Source: 13-2-20CM-68-14 sp046733295 (GTDB lineage: Bacteria > Actinomycetota > Thermoleophilia > Gaiellales > Gaiellaceae). From it: a stretch of DNA of 64,000 nucleotides. The DNA is taken from contig JBKPOY010000005.1 in assembly GCA_046733295.1 (NCBI GenBank), positions 1 to 64,000 of the forward strand. Direction: 5' to 3'. Below are positions 16,030 to 24,539 of this stretch, in pieces (position 1 is the first letter of the stretch; each line of letters opens with the position of its first letter). A model generated the notes under the pieces. It was not told where the DNA came from, did not search any database, and was given only the letters and a program-made list of their open reading frames with translations. Position numbers and translations under genes: made by a program.

Positions 16030-17385
16030 CTAGTTGGCGGCGCCTTCCCCGATCAGCAGCTGCGCGAGCGGCGCACGGCGATCCTTCAGCAGCCGGCCGG
16101 TGCCGAGGTCGACGACCTTCGTCCGCTTGCGGAGGTCGTATCCGAGGTACGCGCGGCCCCGAAAGACGAGCGCGAGCGCGACCGAGCTGCCGGGTAGCAC
16201 CGCGAGGCGCCTGGAGCCGTCGAAGCCGTAGGCGGCGAAGCCCATGCCGCGCTGGGAGCCGTCCGTGGTCCAGCTCGAGCCCGTCGCCAGCAGGCTGTCG
16301 CGCTCCACGGTGAAGAAATCGGCACCCCGGTCGATCAGCTTCGAGCCCCACGTGTTGGTGTCGATCAGCCGCAGCCCCGCCGGAGTCCAGCTGATGAGCA
16401 TCTGGTTCGCCGCATCGACGGTAACCGCCTCGTCACCGCCGCTGACGGCGAGCACGCCGTCGCCTAGCCAGCGCGCATTGCGGATCGGCCCGGTCAAGCC
16501 CTTCGCCGCCGCCTCCGGCTCGATCCAGTCGTGGAGCCGCCCGAGGAGGGAGACGGGCTCGGCGACCGCGTGGTAGGACACGGCGAGGGTCGCAAGCGAG
16601 ACGCGCGCGACCTGCCCCGCGGCCGGCACAACGAACGCGGCGCGGCCGTCCGGGTCGAGGGCCAGCCCCGGGATCTCCTGGCGCATCTTGGCCCGATCCG
16701 GCGATTCGCCCTCGCTGGGCATGTCGCTGCCGGCGAGAATCTTGTCGAGACTGGCGCTGCGAACGGAACCGCCGGCGTCGATCACGATCAGGGTCGCGGT
16801 GCCGATTCCCGTCTCCGGCCCCGTCAGCACGACGATCGTGTCGCCGAGCTGCTGGACCTGCACGATGGCGCGCGCGATGCGCTGCCGTTGAACGACCTTG
16901 TGGAGGCCGGCGTCGAGGCCGACCGCGTCGAAGTTCGCGGGGCAGCACCAGCGCCGGAGGACGAGGTTCAGGCGGTTGTCGGATCCCCACGCCATCGCGG
17001 CGACGTGCCCGTCGGAGAGCTTCACGGAGCCGAGCCGCTGGATCAGCGTCGGCTGGATGAACTGGATCGTCGGGATCGGGTCGCTCCCACCGGCGAGGCC
17101 CTCAGTCGCGATCGCCAACCGGCTACCGTCCGGCGCGTAGGCCCAGGTGCCGAGCTGGTTGAAGATCCGCAGCCGCGGCGAGCGGCGCGCGATCCAGACG
17201 GCCCGCCGGTCGGCCCGCCCGAGCACGGGGCCGCGCTGGCCGGGCACGACCGCCAGCAGCGGCACACCCTTCGTCGGCGCCTTGACGGCCGCGGGCACGG
17301 CGACCGCCGGCCCGCGCGAGGATGCCGAGGCCGCGACCGCTCCGAGCGCGGCGAGGACGACCACGAGCGACAGCGCCTTTTTCAT
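16030..17385 (-). CDS. Exported beta-propeller-like protein of unknown function
   Basis: 451 residues from ATG 17385, or 452 from the adjacent ATG 17388. The second is preferred because GGAGG lies 6 nt upstream. A signal peptide (MKKALSLVVVLAALGAVAASASS) is followed by a low-identity propeller: repeated short strands with 'APDGSRLAIA', 'DPDGRAAFVV' and 'AYGFDGSRRLAVL'. A Cys pair occurs in RRWCCPANFD. No enzyme motif seen. It lies 22 bp upstream of another exported propeller but with its own ribosome-binding site. Confidence 0.65.
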   Translation of the reverse strand: MKKALSLVVVLAALGAVAASASSRGPAVAVPAAVKAPTKGVPLLAVVPGQRGPVLGRADRRAVWIARRSPRLRIFNQLGTWAYAPDGSRLAIATEGLAGGSDPIPTIQFIQPTLIQRLGSVKLSDGHVAAMAWGSDNRLNLVLRRWCCPANFDAVGLDAGLHKVVQRQRIARAIVQVQQLGDTIVVLTGPETGIGTATLIVIDAGGSVRSASLDKILAGSDMPSEGESPDRAKMRQEIPGLALDPDGRAAFVVPAAGQVARVSLATLAVSYHAVAEPVSLLGRLHDWIEPEAAAKGLTGPIRNARWLGDGVLAVSGGDEAVTVDAANQMLISWTPAGLRLIDTNTWGSKLIDRGADFFTVERDSLLATGSSWTTDGSQRGMGFAAYGFDGSRRLAVLPGSSVALALVFRGRAYLGYDLRKRTKVVDLGTGRLLKDRRAPLAQLLIGEGAAN

Positions 17386-17431
17386 CATTCGCCTCCTCTA
17401 CACCGGAGACGCGCGAACGGGTCCCGCGACG

Positions 17432-19258
17432 CTACTCGACCGTAACCGTCTTCGCCAGGTTCCGCGGTTGGTCGACGTTGAGGCCGCGCAGGCGCGCGAT
17501 CCGATAGGCCAAGAGCTGGAGCGGCAATGCGGCGAGGACCGCCTGCAGGAAGGCCGGCGAGGTCGGCACGTAGATGACGTCGTCCGCGTGGTGCTGGATG
17601 TCCTCGTTGCCGTCGGTCGCGATCGCGATCACGTGAGCGCCGCGCGCCCGGACCTCCTGGATGTTCGAGACGATCTTCTCGTAGACGTGGGAGTTCGTCG
17701 CCACGCAGACGACGGGCGTCTCCTCGTCGAGCAGCGCGATCGGCCCGTGCTTCATCTCGCCCGCCGAATACGCCTCGGTCGGGATGTAGGAGATCTCCTT
17801 CAGCTTGAGCGCTCCCTCCAGTGCGACTGGCAAGCCGATATGGCGGCCGAGATAGAGGAAGAAGGGCTTGTCGTGAAACCGCTCGGCGATCTCCTCGATC
17901 GGATGGCTTCCGTCCATGAACGCGGTCATCTTCGTCGGCAGCGCATAGAGCTCGTCGATGATCACCTCGATCTCCTCGGCCGGCAGCGTCCTCCGGACTT
18001 CGGCCAGCTTGAGCGCGATCAGGGAGAGCAGGGCAACCTGTGACGTGAACGTCTTCGACGCCGCGACACCGATTTCCATCCCGCAGCGCGTGTAGAGAAC
18101 GGAGTCGACCTCACGGGTGATCTGCGAGCCCATCATGTTCGTGATCGCGAGCGTGCGGGCGCCTTTTTCCCGCGCCAGGCGCATCGCTGCGAGCGTGTCC
18201 GCGGTCTCGCCCGACTGGGAGATGCCGATCACTAGCGTGTCCTTCGAGACGACCGGGTTGCGGTAACGCCACTCGCTGGCGATGTCGGGCTCCACCGGGA
18301 TGCGAGCCCACTCCTCGATGATGTACCGGCCGACGACACCCGAGTGGTACGCGGTGCCGCAGGCGAGGACGACGATCCGGCGCAGGTTCCGCAGCTCTTC
18401 GTCGGTCATCCCCAGGCTTTCGAGCAGCAGATGGCCGTGCCGGACGCGGTCGCCGAGTGTCTCCTTGACCGCGTCGGGTTGCTCGTAGATCTCCTTGAGC
18501 ATGAAGGTCTCGTAGCCCGACTTCTCCGCCGCCTCGTCGTCCCAGTCGACCTCGAGCACCTCGCGCTCGACCTCGCCGTTCTCGACGCAGTAGAAGGTCG
18601 CGCCCTCCGGCGTGATCGCGACGACCTCTCCGTCGTCGATCAGCTGGATCCGCCGCGTCTCGTTCAGGAACGCCGTCGCCATCGAGGCAAAGAACATCTC
18701 GCCTTCGCCGACGCCGACGAGCAACGGGCACTGCTGGCGTGCGCCGACGAGCAGGCCGGGGTGGTCGTGGTGGATGACGACGAACGCGAAATGGCCCTCG
18801 AGCTCCTTGTACGCGGCTCGAACCGCAGCGACGAGGTCGCCGTCGTAGTGACGCTCGATCAGGTGGACGATCACCTCCGCGTCGGTCTCCGAGCAGTACT
18901 CGTGACCGTCGCTCGCGAGTGAGTCCTTCAGCTCGCGGAAATTCTCGACGATGCCGTTCAGGACGATCGCGAGCTTCGTGTGGTCGCAGCCGACGAGCGG
19001 GTGGGCGTTCTGCATCGAAACCCGCCCGTGCGTTGCCCAGCGCGTGTGTCCCAGGCCGGTGGTCGAGGCCGAGCCGTTGTTGCCCGCGGCATCTTTCAGG
19101 AACTGCAGGTTGCCGACCGCCCGGACGTACTCGAGGCCGTCCTCCTCACGCAGTGCAAGGCCGGCGCTGTCGTAGCCGCGATATTCGAGCCGCTCGAGCC
19201 CGTTGAGCAAGAGCTCCTGTGCGTGCCGTCCCCCGACGTATCCGATGATCCCGCACAC
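17432..19258 (-). CDS. glmS: Glutamine-fructose-6-phosphate aminotransferase (isomerizing)
   Basis: 608 residues, full length. N-terminal class II glutamine amidotransferase with Cys2 as nucleophile (MCGIIGYVGG), GHTRWATHG, and two SIS sugar-isomerase domains (around 290-430 and 460-600: GTAYHSGVVG, SQSGETADT). The conserved C-terminal NLAKTVTVE is intact. It makes glucosamine-6-phosphate, the first step to UDP-GlcNAc. Start GTG 19258, 10 nt after a GGAAGGGAG stretch. glmM lies directly upstream in the same orientation, so the first two steps of amino-sugar synthesis are adjacent. Confidence 0.95.
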   Translation of the reverse strand: MCGIIGYVGGRHAQELLLNGLERLEYRGYDSAGLALREEDGLEYVRAVGNLQFLKDAAGNNGSASTTGLGHTRWATHGRVSMQNAHPLVGCDHTKLAIVLNGIVENFRELKDSLASDGHEYCSETDAEVIVHLIERHYDGDLVAAVRAAYKELEGHFAFVVIHHDHPGLLVGARQQCPLLVGVGEGEMFFASMATAFLNETRRIQLIDDGEVVAITPEGATFYCVENGEVEREVLEVDWDDEAAEKSGYETFMLKEIYEQPDAVKETLGDRVRHGHLLLESLGMTDEELRNLRRIVVLACGTAYHSGVVGRYIIEEWARIPVEPDIASEWRYRNPVVSKDTLVIGISQSGETADTLAAMRLAREKGARTLAITNMMGSQITREVDSVLYTRCGMEIGVAASKTFTSQVALLSLIALKLAEVRRTLPAEEIEVIIDELYALPTKMTAFMDGSHPIEEIAERFHDKPFFLYLGRHIGLPVALEGALKLKEISYIPTEAYSAGEMKHGPIALLDEETPVVCVATNSHVYEKIVSNIQEVRARGAHVIAIATDGNEDIQHHADDVIYVPTSPAFLQAVLAALPLQLLAYRIARLRGLNVDQPRNLAKTVTVE

Positions 19259-19384
19259 CCTGAAGCTCCCTTCCTCGTCGTTCCGGTGCTACTCCCGGGT
19301 GAACCTCGAAACCTGCGACTTCTTCCGAACCTCCCATAAAACGCCGAAAGCCCGGCTGCTCCTCAACCCCTCCGTCGGGGTCGC
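19259..19384 (-). promoter_or_regulatory. glmM-glmS intergenic leader
   Basis: 126 nt, long for this compact region. On the minus strand it holds a CCCC(N6)GGGG inverted repeat, a weak hairpin GCCG(N6)CGGC (stems at 19353-19356 and 19343-19346) followed by GTTTTA, and two copies of GAGGTTC. TTGAGG and TTTTAT separated by 19 nt could be a promoter for glmS. I see no match to the glmS ribozyme core. Confidence 0.35.
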
Positions 19385-20650
19385 TCAGCCGAGCTCTCGT
19401 GTCACGAGAGCCGAGATCGTAGCACACAATTCGTCCGCTTTTGCGGAATTTTCGGCCTCGGCCAACACCCTCACGACGGGCTCGGTTCCCGAGGGGCGGA
19501 CGAGGATCCGCCCGTCTCCGTCGAGCTCGGCGTTCAGCCGCTCGACCTCGTCGAGGACTGCCTGAGGGAGCGTCTTGCCGTCCGGGACGGCGACGTTCCG
19601 CTTGGCCTGCGGGTAGCGAGGCAGAACGGCAGCGGCCTCGGCCAGCGAACGGCCCTTGATCGCCGCGCAGAGGAGCAGCGCGCCGGCGAGCCCGTCGCCC
19701 GTCACGTGATCCTTGAGGTAGATGACGTGCCCCGACTGCTCTCCACCTAGGACGCCGTTTTCGCGGCGGAGCGCCTCCAGCACGTAACGGTCACCGACGT
19801 CGGTGGTCAACAGGCGGATGCCGCGCTCGGCCGCGAAGCGGTGAAAGCCGAAGTTCGTCATCACGGTGACGGCGACGAGGTCGACGCCCAGGTGATCCGC
19901 GAGGATCGCGAGGATCTGATCGCCGTCGACCGGTGCCCCGTTCGCGTCGACCGCGAGCATCCGGTCGCCGTCGCCGTCGAAGGCGACGCCGAGGTCGAAG
20001 TCGCCCTGCAGCACCGTCCGCTGCAGCAGCGCCAGGTCGGTCGCGCCGCAGCCGAGGTTGATGTTCGTCCCGTCCGGCTCGGCCCCGATCGCCGTGACCT
20101 CCGCGCCCAGCTGCTCGAACGCCTTCGGCGCGATCGCCGAGTAGGCGCCGTTGGCGCAGTCGACCGCGACGCGCAGACCGGAGAGGTCGCTGCCGAAGCG
20201 CTCGGTGATGTGCTCGAGATAGCTGTCCGTGGCGACGCCGACGTGGTCGATTTCGCCGCCTCCGGGCCCGTCGGCGTCGAGCAGCGCTTCGATCTCCTCC
20301 TCGGCCGCGTCCGTCAGCTTCCGGCCGTCGCGGTCGAAGATCTTGATGCCGTTGTACTCGGGCGGGTTGTGTGAGGCCGAGACCACGACGCCGAGATCGA
20401 GCGCCAGCAGCGCCACGGCCGGCGTCGGGAGCACGCCGGCGAGAACGGCGTTCCCGCCCGCCTCGACGACCCCGCGGCCGAACGCCTCCTCGAGCTCTGG
20501 GCCCGATCCGCGCGTGTCGCGTCCGACGAAGACACGGCCGCCTCTCGACCACAGCGTCGCCGCTTTGCCGAGCCGCTTCACCAGCTCGGGCGTCAGGTCC
20601 TCGCCCACGATTCCACGAACACCGTCCGTGCCGAAATACCGCCGACTCAC
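19385..20650 (-). CDS. glmM: Phosphoglucosamine mutase
   Basis: 421 residues. Alpha-D-phosphohexomutase family; converts GlcN-6-P to GlcN-1-P. Visible: YFGTDGVRG (5-13), the phosphoserine loop VVVSASHNPPEYNGIK, the metal-binding DGDGDR and, near the C-terminus, RPSGTEPVVRVLAEA that binds the substrate phosphate. The serine loop reads NPPEYNG, where many GlmM have NP-xx-DNG. Start GTG 20650 follows a leaderless -10 by 8 nt. glmS lies downstream. Confidence 0.92.
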   Translation of the reverse strand: MSRRYFGTDGVRGIVGEDLTPELVKRLGKAATLWSRGGRVFVGRDTRGSGPELEEAFGRGVVEAGGNAVLAGVLPTPAVALLALDLGVVVSASHNPPEYNGIKIFDRDGRKLTDAAEEEIEALLDADGPGGGEIDHVGVATDSYLEHITERFGSDLSGLRVAVDCANGAYSAIAPKAFEQLGAEVTAIGAEPDGTNINLGCGATDLALLQRTVLQGDFDLGVAFDGDGDRMLAVDANGAPVDGDQILAILADHLGVDLVAVTVMTNFGFHRFAAERGIRLLTTDVGDRYVLEALRRENGVLGGEQSGHVIYLKDHVTGDGLAGALLLCAAIKGRSLAEAAAVLPRYPQAKRNVAVPDGKTLPQAVLDEVERLNAELDGDGRILVRPSGTEPVVRVLAEAENSAKADELCATISALVTRELG

Positions 20651-20658
20651 GGCGCCGG

Positions 20659-20664
20659 AGCCTA
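20659..20664 (-). promoter_or_regulatory. -10 element (TAGGCT) of glmM
   Basis: TAGGCT, 8 nt, then GTG 20650. Leaderless layout. Confidence 0.55.
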
Positions 20665-20710
20665 CCCGCCGCCGGTGTTCAGGGCGCGGCCGGGACCGAG
20701 GCGCCGTCCG

Positions 20711-21115
20711 TTACCGCTTGGAGAACTGTGGCGCCTTGCGCGCCTTGTGCAGGCCGGCCTTCTTGCGCTCCACGACTCTCGCGTCGCGTGTCAGGAAGCC
20801 GGCGCGCTTCAACGGCTCGCGGAGGTTCGGATCGGCCTCGACGAGCGCGCGGGCGATGCCGTGCCGCACCGCTCCCGCCTGGCCGGTGGGGCCGCCCCCG
20901 TGCACGCGCACACGAACATCGAAAGTCCCCTCGACGCCTGTCACCTTCAGCGGCGAGAGAGCGAGCTCGCGATGAGCGAGGCGGGGGAAGTAGTCCTCGA
21001 CCGTCTTGCCGTTGAACCAGGTGGCGCCGTCGCCGGGGCGCAGGATCACGCGCGCCACGGACGTCTTGCGCTTGCCGGTGCCCCGGTACTGGGCGGGCTG
21101 GGCTGCCGTCGCCAC
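20711..21115 (-). CDS. rpsI: 30S ribosomal protein S9
   Basis: 134 residues. RGTGKRKTSVARVIL near the N-terminus, VRVHGGGPTGQAGAVRHGIARAL in the centre and the C-terminal KAPQFSKR, which reaches the P-site tRNA in ribosome structures, identify S9. The start is GTG 21115, two bases after the rplM stop, the standard rplM-rpsI pair. An N-terminal extension (ATAAQPAQY) precedes the conserved part, as in other actinobacteria. Confidence 0.96.
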   Translation of the reverse strand: MATAAQPAQYRGTGKRKTSVARVILRPGDGATWFNGKTVEDYFPRLAHRELALSPLKVTGVEGTFDVRVRVHGGGPTGQAGAVRHGIARALVEADPNLREPLKRAGFLTRDARVVERKKAGLHKARKAPQFSKR

Positions 21116-21117
21116 GC

Positions 21118-21561
21118 CTAGGCGTCCTCTCCGACGAGGAGCGGCTGGGGATCCTGGGCCGCATGCGGATGCTCGGGGCCGGCGTACACCTTGAGCTTTG
21201 TCAGCTGCTGGCGCGCGAGCCGGTTGCGCGGCAGCATGCCCTTGACAGCCTTGCGGATCACCTCGGTGGGGCGCCGCTCGAGCTGGTCGCGCAGCGGCCG
21301 GCTGCGCAGGCCGCCCGGGTAGCCCGAGTGGCGGTGGTACAGCTTGTCGTCGAGCTTGTTACCGGTGACGGCGACCTTCTCGGCGTTCACGACGACGACG
21401 AAGTCACCCGTGTCGACGTGCGGGGTGTACTGCGGCTTGGTCTTCCCGCGCAGCGTGTCGGCGATCTGGGTCGCCAGGCGGCCGAGCGTCTGGCCCTCGG
21501 CGTCGACGAGGTACCAGCGGCGCTCGATCTCGCCGGGCTTTGCGTTCCAGGTCCTTTGCAT
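21118..21561 (-). CDS. rplM: 50S ribosomal protein L13
   Basis: 147 residues from ATG 21561. MQRTWNAKPGEIERRWYLVDA, LGRLATQIADTLRGK, GDFVVVVNAEKVAVTG and KGMLPRNRLARQQLTKLKVY are the L13 hallmarks. The open frame continues 17 codons upstream, but ATG 21561 gives the standard N-terminus. It is the first gene of rplM-rpsI. A hairpin occupies the leader just before the start and no Shine-Dalgarno is visible, so initiation may be regulated. Confidence 0.95.
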   Translation of the reverse strand: MQRTWNAKPGEIERRWYLVDAEGQTLGRLATQIADTLRGKTKPQYTPHVDTGDFVVVVNAEKVAVTGNKLDDKLYHRHSGYPGGLRSRPLRDQLERRPTEVIRKAVKGMLPRNRLARQQLTKLKVYAGPEHPHAAQDPQPLLVGEDA

Positions 21562-21566
21562 GGAAA

Positions 21567-21586
21567 CGGCGGACCTATGTCCGCCG
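21567..21586 (-). promoter_or_regulatory. Hairpin in the rplM 5' leader
   Basis: CGGCGGAC / GTCCGCCG, a perfect 8-bp stem with a 4-nt loop, ending 5 nt before the rplM ATG. It overlaps the last codons and stop of the upstream MFS gene. Leaders of rplM operons bind ribosomal protein in other bacteria; autoregulation here is inference. Confidence 0.5.
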
Positions 21587-22801
21587 GGGCGCGATTGTAC
21601 CAACGGCCTCATCGCGCCGGAGTAGGCGGACCAGCGGGGTCAACACGAGGACGGTGGAGCCGATCGCCAGCGCCGCCACGCCGAGCGTATCGAGCGCGTA
21701 GCCGCCGAGCAGGGCCAGGCCCGCGCCCGCGAGCGCAGAGATCTGGTCGCTGAAGCCGAGCAGCCGGCCCCGCTCGGCGGGCGCCGCTCGGTCGGCAAGC
21801 TGGGCCGTGGCGGCCACGAACGAGATGCTCCAGCCGAGGCCGAGCCCGAAGAGAAGGAACGCGGTCCCGACGACGCTCTCGAACCAGGTGATCCCGATGC
21901 AGGAGACGGCCATCAGGGCCAGGCCGGTCCAGAGCGAGACGCCGCGCCCGATCCGGTCGATCAGCGGCCCGACCACGAGGACGAGGGCGTACATCCCGAG
22001 CACGTGCGCGCCGATGATCGGAAAGACGTCCTGCTGGTCATGGTGGTGGTGCTGCACGACCACGTAGCCCGTGAGGTTCATGACGGAGACCATGACGCTG
22101 AAGCTCGCGACCGCGGTGACGAGGGCCGGCACGACGCCCGGCCTTCGCAGGATCTCCGACAGCGGCGCGGCCGGCTCGGGCTCCTCGGCGCGGTCCGTTC
22201 CCAGAGCCTCGGCGATCTCCTTGGGATCGGGGCGAACGAGGAGCGCCACCCCCGCCGCGACGAGCGCGAGCGCGGCGGCGGCGAGCCACGGCAGCGTCAG
22301 CGCGTCGGTCTCGACGTGCTTGCCCGCGAAGAGGGGGCTGAAGACCGCGGGCCCGAGAATCGCGCCGAAGACCGAGCCGAAAAGGACGTAGGCGATGCCG
22401 CGCGCGCGCCGCTCGGGCGGGTACATGTCGCCCGCGGCCGTTCGGATCAACAAGGCGACGCCTCCGGCCGCGCCGGTCATGCACATGCCGGCGACGAGCT
22501 GGCCGGCCGACTCGGTCCGGGTGGAGAGCGCAATCAGGGAGCAGCCGGCGGCGGCGATCAGGAAGCCGGCGACGATCACGGGTCGGCGGCCGTAGCGATC
22601 CATCGCGCGCCCCGCCGGCAGCGCGGCCAGCCCCGAGGCGGCGAGGAAGATCGCCGGGCCGAGGCCGAGAAGGCTGTCGACGCCCGTGATCAGCACGAAG
22701 GTGAGCGAGTTGACCGCTGCCGCGAGCTGGAAGAGGCACGAGTTGATCGCCAGCGTCGCGGCGAGCAGGATCGTGTTGCGCGGGACGTTCAGCTCGGACA
22801 C
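21575..22801 (-). CDS. MFS transporter
   Basis: 408 residues with about twelve membrane helices. The cytoplasmic loop motif A is seen as GRAMDRYGRRP (about 63-73), and its weaker second-half copy is LIDRIGRGV. A His/Gln/Asp cluster (VVQHHHHDQQD) occupies a loop early in the second half, unusual for MFS and a possible metal-binding site. Substrate unknown. The start is GTG 22801 with a leaderless -10. The final codons double as promoter and leader of rplM. Confidence 0.85.
   Translation of the reverse strand: MSELNVPRNTILLAATLAINSCLFQLAAAVNSLTFVLITGVDSLLGLGPAIFLAASGLAALPAGRAMDRYGRRPVIVAGFLIAAAGCSLIALSTRTESAGQLVAGMCMTGAAGGVALLIRTAAGDMYPPERRARGIAYVLFGSVFGAILGPAVFSPLFAGKHVETDALTLPWLAAAALALVAAGVALLVRPDPKEIAEALGTDRAEEPEPAAPLSEILRRPGVVPALVTAVASFSVMVSVMNLTGYVVVQHHHHDQQDVFPIIGAHVLGMYALVLVVGPLIDRIGRGVSLWTGLALMAVSCIGITWFESVVGTAFLLFGLGLGWSISFVAATAQLADRAAPAERGRLLGFSDQISALAGAGLALLGGYALDTLGVAALAIGSTVLVLTPLVRLLRRDEAVGTIAPRRT
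21594..21599 (-). promoter_or_regulatory. -10 element (TACAAT) of rplM-rpsI inside the MFS gene
   Basis: TACAAT, a 5/6 match to TATAAT, lies in the last codons of the MFS gene, 32 nt before the rplM ATG. It would give a leader of about 25 nt that contains the hairpin. Confidence 0.5.
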
Positions 22802-22807
22802 GCGCGC

Positions 22808-22813
22808 AGCGTA
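22808..22813 (-). promoter_or_regulatory. -10 element (TACGCT) of the MFS gene
   Basis: TACGCT, 6 nt, then GTG 22801. Leaderless layout. Confidence 0.55.
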
Positions 22814-22829
22814 CGCGGCTCGTTCGCCG

Positions 22830-23402
22830 CTACGCCACCGGCGGCTCGGAGCCCGCGCGGCCCTGCCGCTTACATAGCGCGCCTCGGGCCGACGTCAATC
22901 GGGCAAGCCCGACCGCGAACTCGGCCGCGCCGCCGTGGCTCGGGTGGCGGACGTACGGGGCGCCCGTCACCGCCTCGGCAAGGCGGCCGATCGCGATCAC
23001 CTCGCGGCGGCGGGCCAGCCGCGCAAGGAAGGGCCGCCCGTCGTCGACCTCCGCGGCCGTCGGCCTACGGTTCGAGCACTCGTCGCCGGGATGGGTCGGG
23101 ACGACATTCCAGCAGAGGACGTCGGCGTCGAGCCGGAGCTCGGCGAGCACGCGGCGCACGATCGTCGCGGTCGCCTCGGCGGGGCCGGCGCCGGTCAGCT
23201 GCCGCTCGGACGTGAACGGGAGCCCGCTGACGCGGGCGCCGCGGTAGCCCGGCGCCTCGCCAACGAGCAGGAAGCGAGCTCCGCTTCGGGCCGCCAGGTA
23301 CGCCTCGAGCCGGCGCTTCAGCAGCCGCGCACGAGGGCCGGAACGGTAGAAGTTGAACGTGCCGCCGATCTCCACGGCCGCGAGCTCGTCGACGAACCTC
23401 AT
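22830..23402 (-). CDS. Uracil-DNA glycosylase superfamily protein
   Basis: 190 residues from ATG 23402. The UDG-fold motifs are visible: LLVGEAPGYRG (45-55), equivalent to motif A with Glu49, LPFTSERQLTG, CWNVVPTHPGD and VRHPSHGGAAEF (motif B position). The motif A catalytic Asp of family 1 enzymes is absent; GEAPG is the pattern of family 4/5-like or uncharacterised UDG members, without the Cys cluster of family 4. DNA base-excision activity is likely but not proven. Its ATG shares bases with the divergent PLD gene's ATG. Confidence 0.75.
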   Translation of the reverse strand: MRFVDELAAVEIGGTFNFYRSGPRARLLKRRLEAYLAARSGARFLLVGEAPGYRGARVSGLPFTSERQLTGAGPAEATATIVRRVLAELRLDADVLCWNVVPTHPGDECSNRRPTAAEVDDGRPFLARLARRREVIAIGRLAEAVTGAPYVRHPSHGGAAEFAVGLARLTSARGALCKRQGRAGSEPPVA

Positions 23403-24441
23403 GGTCCGGACTCTGACGGACGGCGGCCAGGAGCCGCTCGAGATCGCCCGCTTGATCGCCGAATGGCTTGGCGAAGCCCGCAAGTCGCTCGAGATCGCGC
23501 AGTACGACTTCAACCTCGGGCCCGATACTCGCGACGTGGTCGCCGGCGCGATCACGGCCGCGCGAGAGCGTGGCGTCGCCGTGCGAATCGCCTACAACGT
23601 CGACCACCGGAACCCGATCCCGGTCCCGCCGCCGCCGGAGCCGGACGTCGCGCTGATCAAGGGCCTCGGCGTTGCCGAGCGCGCGATCGCCGGGGTGCCG
23701 GACCTCATGCACCACAAGTTCGTCGTCCGGGACCGGACCGCCGTCTGGACGGGGTCGATGAACTGGACGGACGACTCGTTCGGGCGGCAGGAGAACGTGA
23801 TCGTCACGGTCGACTCGGCCGAGATCGCCGACCTCTTCCGAAGCGACTTCGAGCAGCTCTGGGAGCGCGACTCCGTGGAGGCGACGGGCTTCGTGCCGCC
23901 GAAGCGCGTTCGAGTCGGCGACGTGCTCGTGCGCCCGTGGTTCACGCCGGGCTACGGCGAGGACCTGTCCCACCGGATCGCGAAGGCGATCGGCCACGCC
24001 AGGCGGCGCGTGCGGATCTGCTCGCCGGTAATCACGGCGGCGCCGGTGCTCGGCACGCTGGCGGAGCTCGTCTCCGAGGGCAGGGTCGACGTCGCCGGCT
24101 GCGTCGACGAGCCGCAGGTCGAAGGCGTCGTGTACCAGTGGCGCCAGAACGGCAACGTCGCCTGGAAGCTGCCACTGCTCGAGCGTGTGATGGCGGGGGA
24201 GTTCAGCGGCAAGCCGTCGACGCCGTACGGCACCGGGCCGCTGCACGACTTCATGCACGCGAAGATCACCGTCGCCGACGAGGTCGTCTTCGTCGGCTCG
24301 TTCAACCTCTCCCGCTCGGGCGAGCAGAACGCGGAGAACGTCCTCGAGCTGCACGACCCGGAGCTCGCCGAGCGTCTGAGCACGTACGTCGACGAAGTGC
24401 GTCACCGCTATCCGCGGTTCCAGCTCCCGCGCGCAGTCTGA
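23401..24441 (+). CDS. Phospholipase D-like (HKD) phosphodiesterase/nuclease
   Basis: 346 residues with two HxKx4D motifs: His104/Lys106/Asp111 followed by WTGSMN, and His286/Lys288/Asp293 followed by FVGSFN. Two complete HKD motifs predict one active phosphodiesterase site. No signal peptide or membrane helices are seen, so a soluble nuclease or phospholipase is more likely than cardiolipin synthase. The linker between the motifs is short of recognisable domains. The frame can be extended to TTG 23353, but that part lies over the UDG coding region. Divergence from a DNA-repair glycosylase hints at nucleic-acid metabolism. Confidence 0.8.
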   Translation: MVRTLTDGGQEPLEIARLIAEWLGEARKSLEIAQYDFNLGPDTRDVVAGAITAARERGVAVRIAYNVDHRNPIPVPPPPEPDVALIKGLGVAERAIAGVPDLMHHKFVVRDRTAVWTGSMNWTDDSFGRQENVIVTVDSAEIADLFRSDFEQLWERDSVEATGFVPPKRVRVGDVLVRPWFTPGYGEDLSHRIAKAIGHARRRVRICSPVITAAPVLGTLAELVSEGRVDVAGCVDEPQVEGVVYQWRQNGNVAWKLPLLERVMAGEFSGKPSTPYGTGPLHDFMHAKITVADEVVFVGSFNLSRSGEQNAENVLELHDPELAERLSTYVDEVRHRYPRFQLPRAV

Positions 24442-24539
24442 CGCCGACGGGGGCCTCAGTGACCGCGAAACCCTTCTTTCGAGCCATGCCTGTGGACGAA
24501 AAGTCACACATCTGTTGCAGTGGCCATGTCGCGCCGTGC

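Noticed and set aside
19259..19384. glmS ribozyme
   Set aside because: The leader precedes glmS but I could not match the conserved ribozyme core or its pseudoknots; only short generic repeats are present.
23353..23400. Earlier TTG start of the PLD gene
   Set aside because: The extra 16 residues are polar, lie over the UDG coding sequence and have no ribosome-binding site; ATG 23401 is preferred, though not proven.
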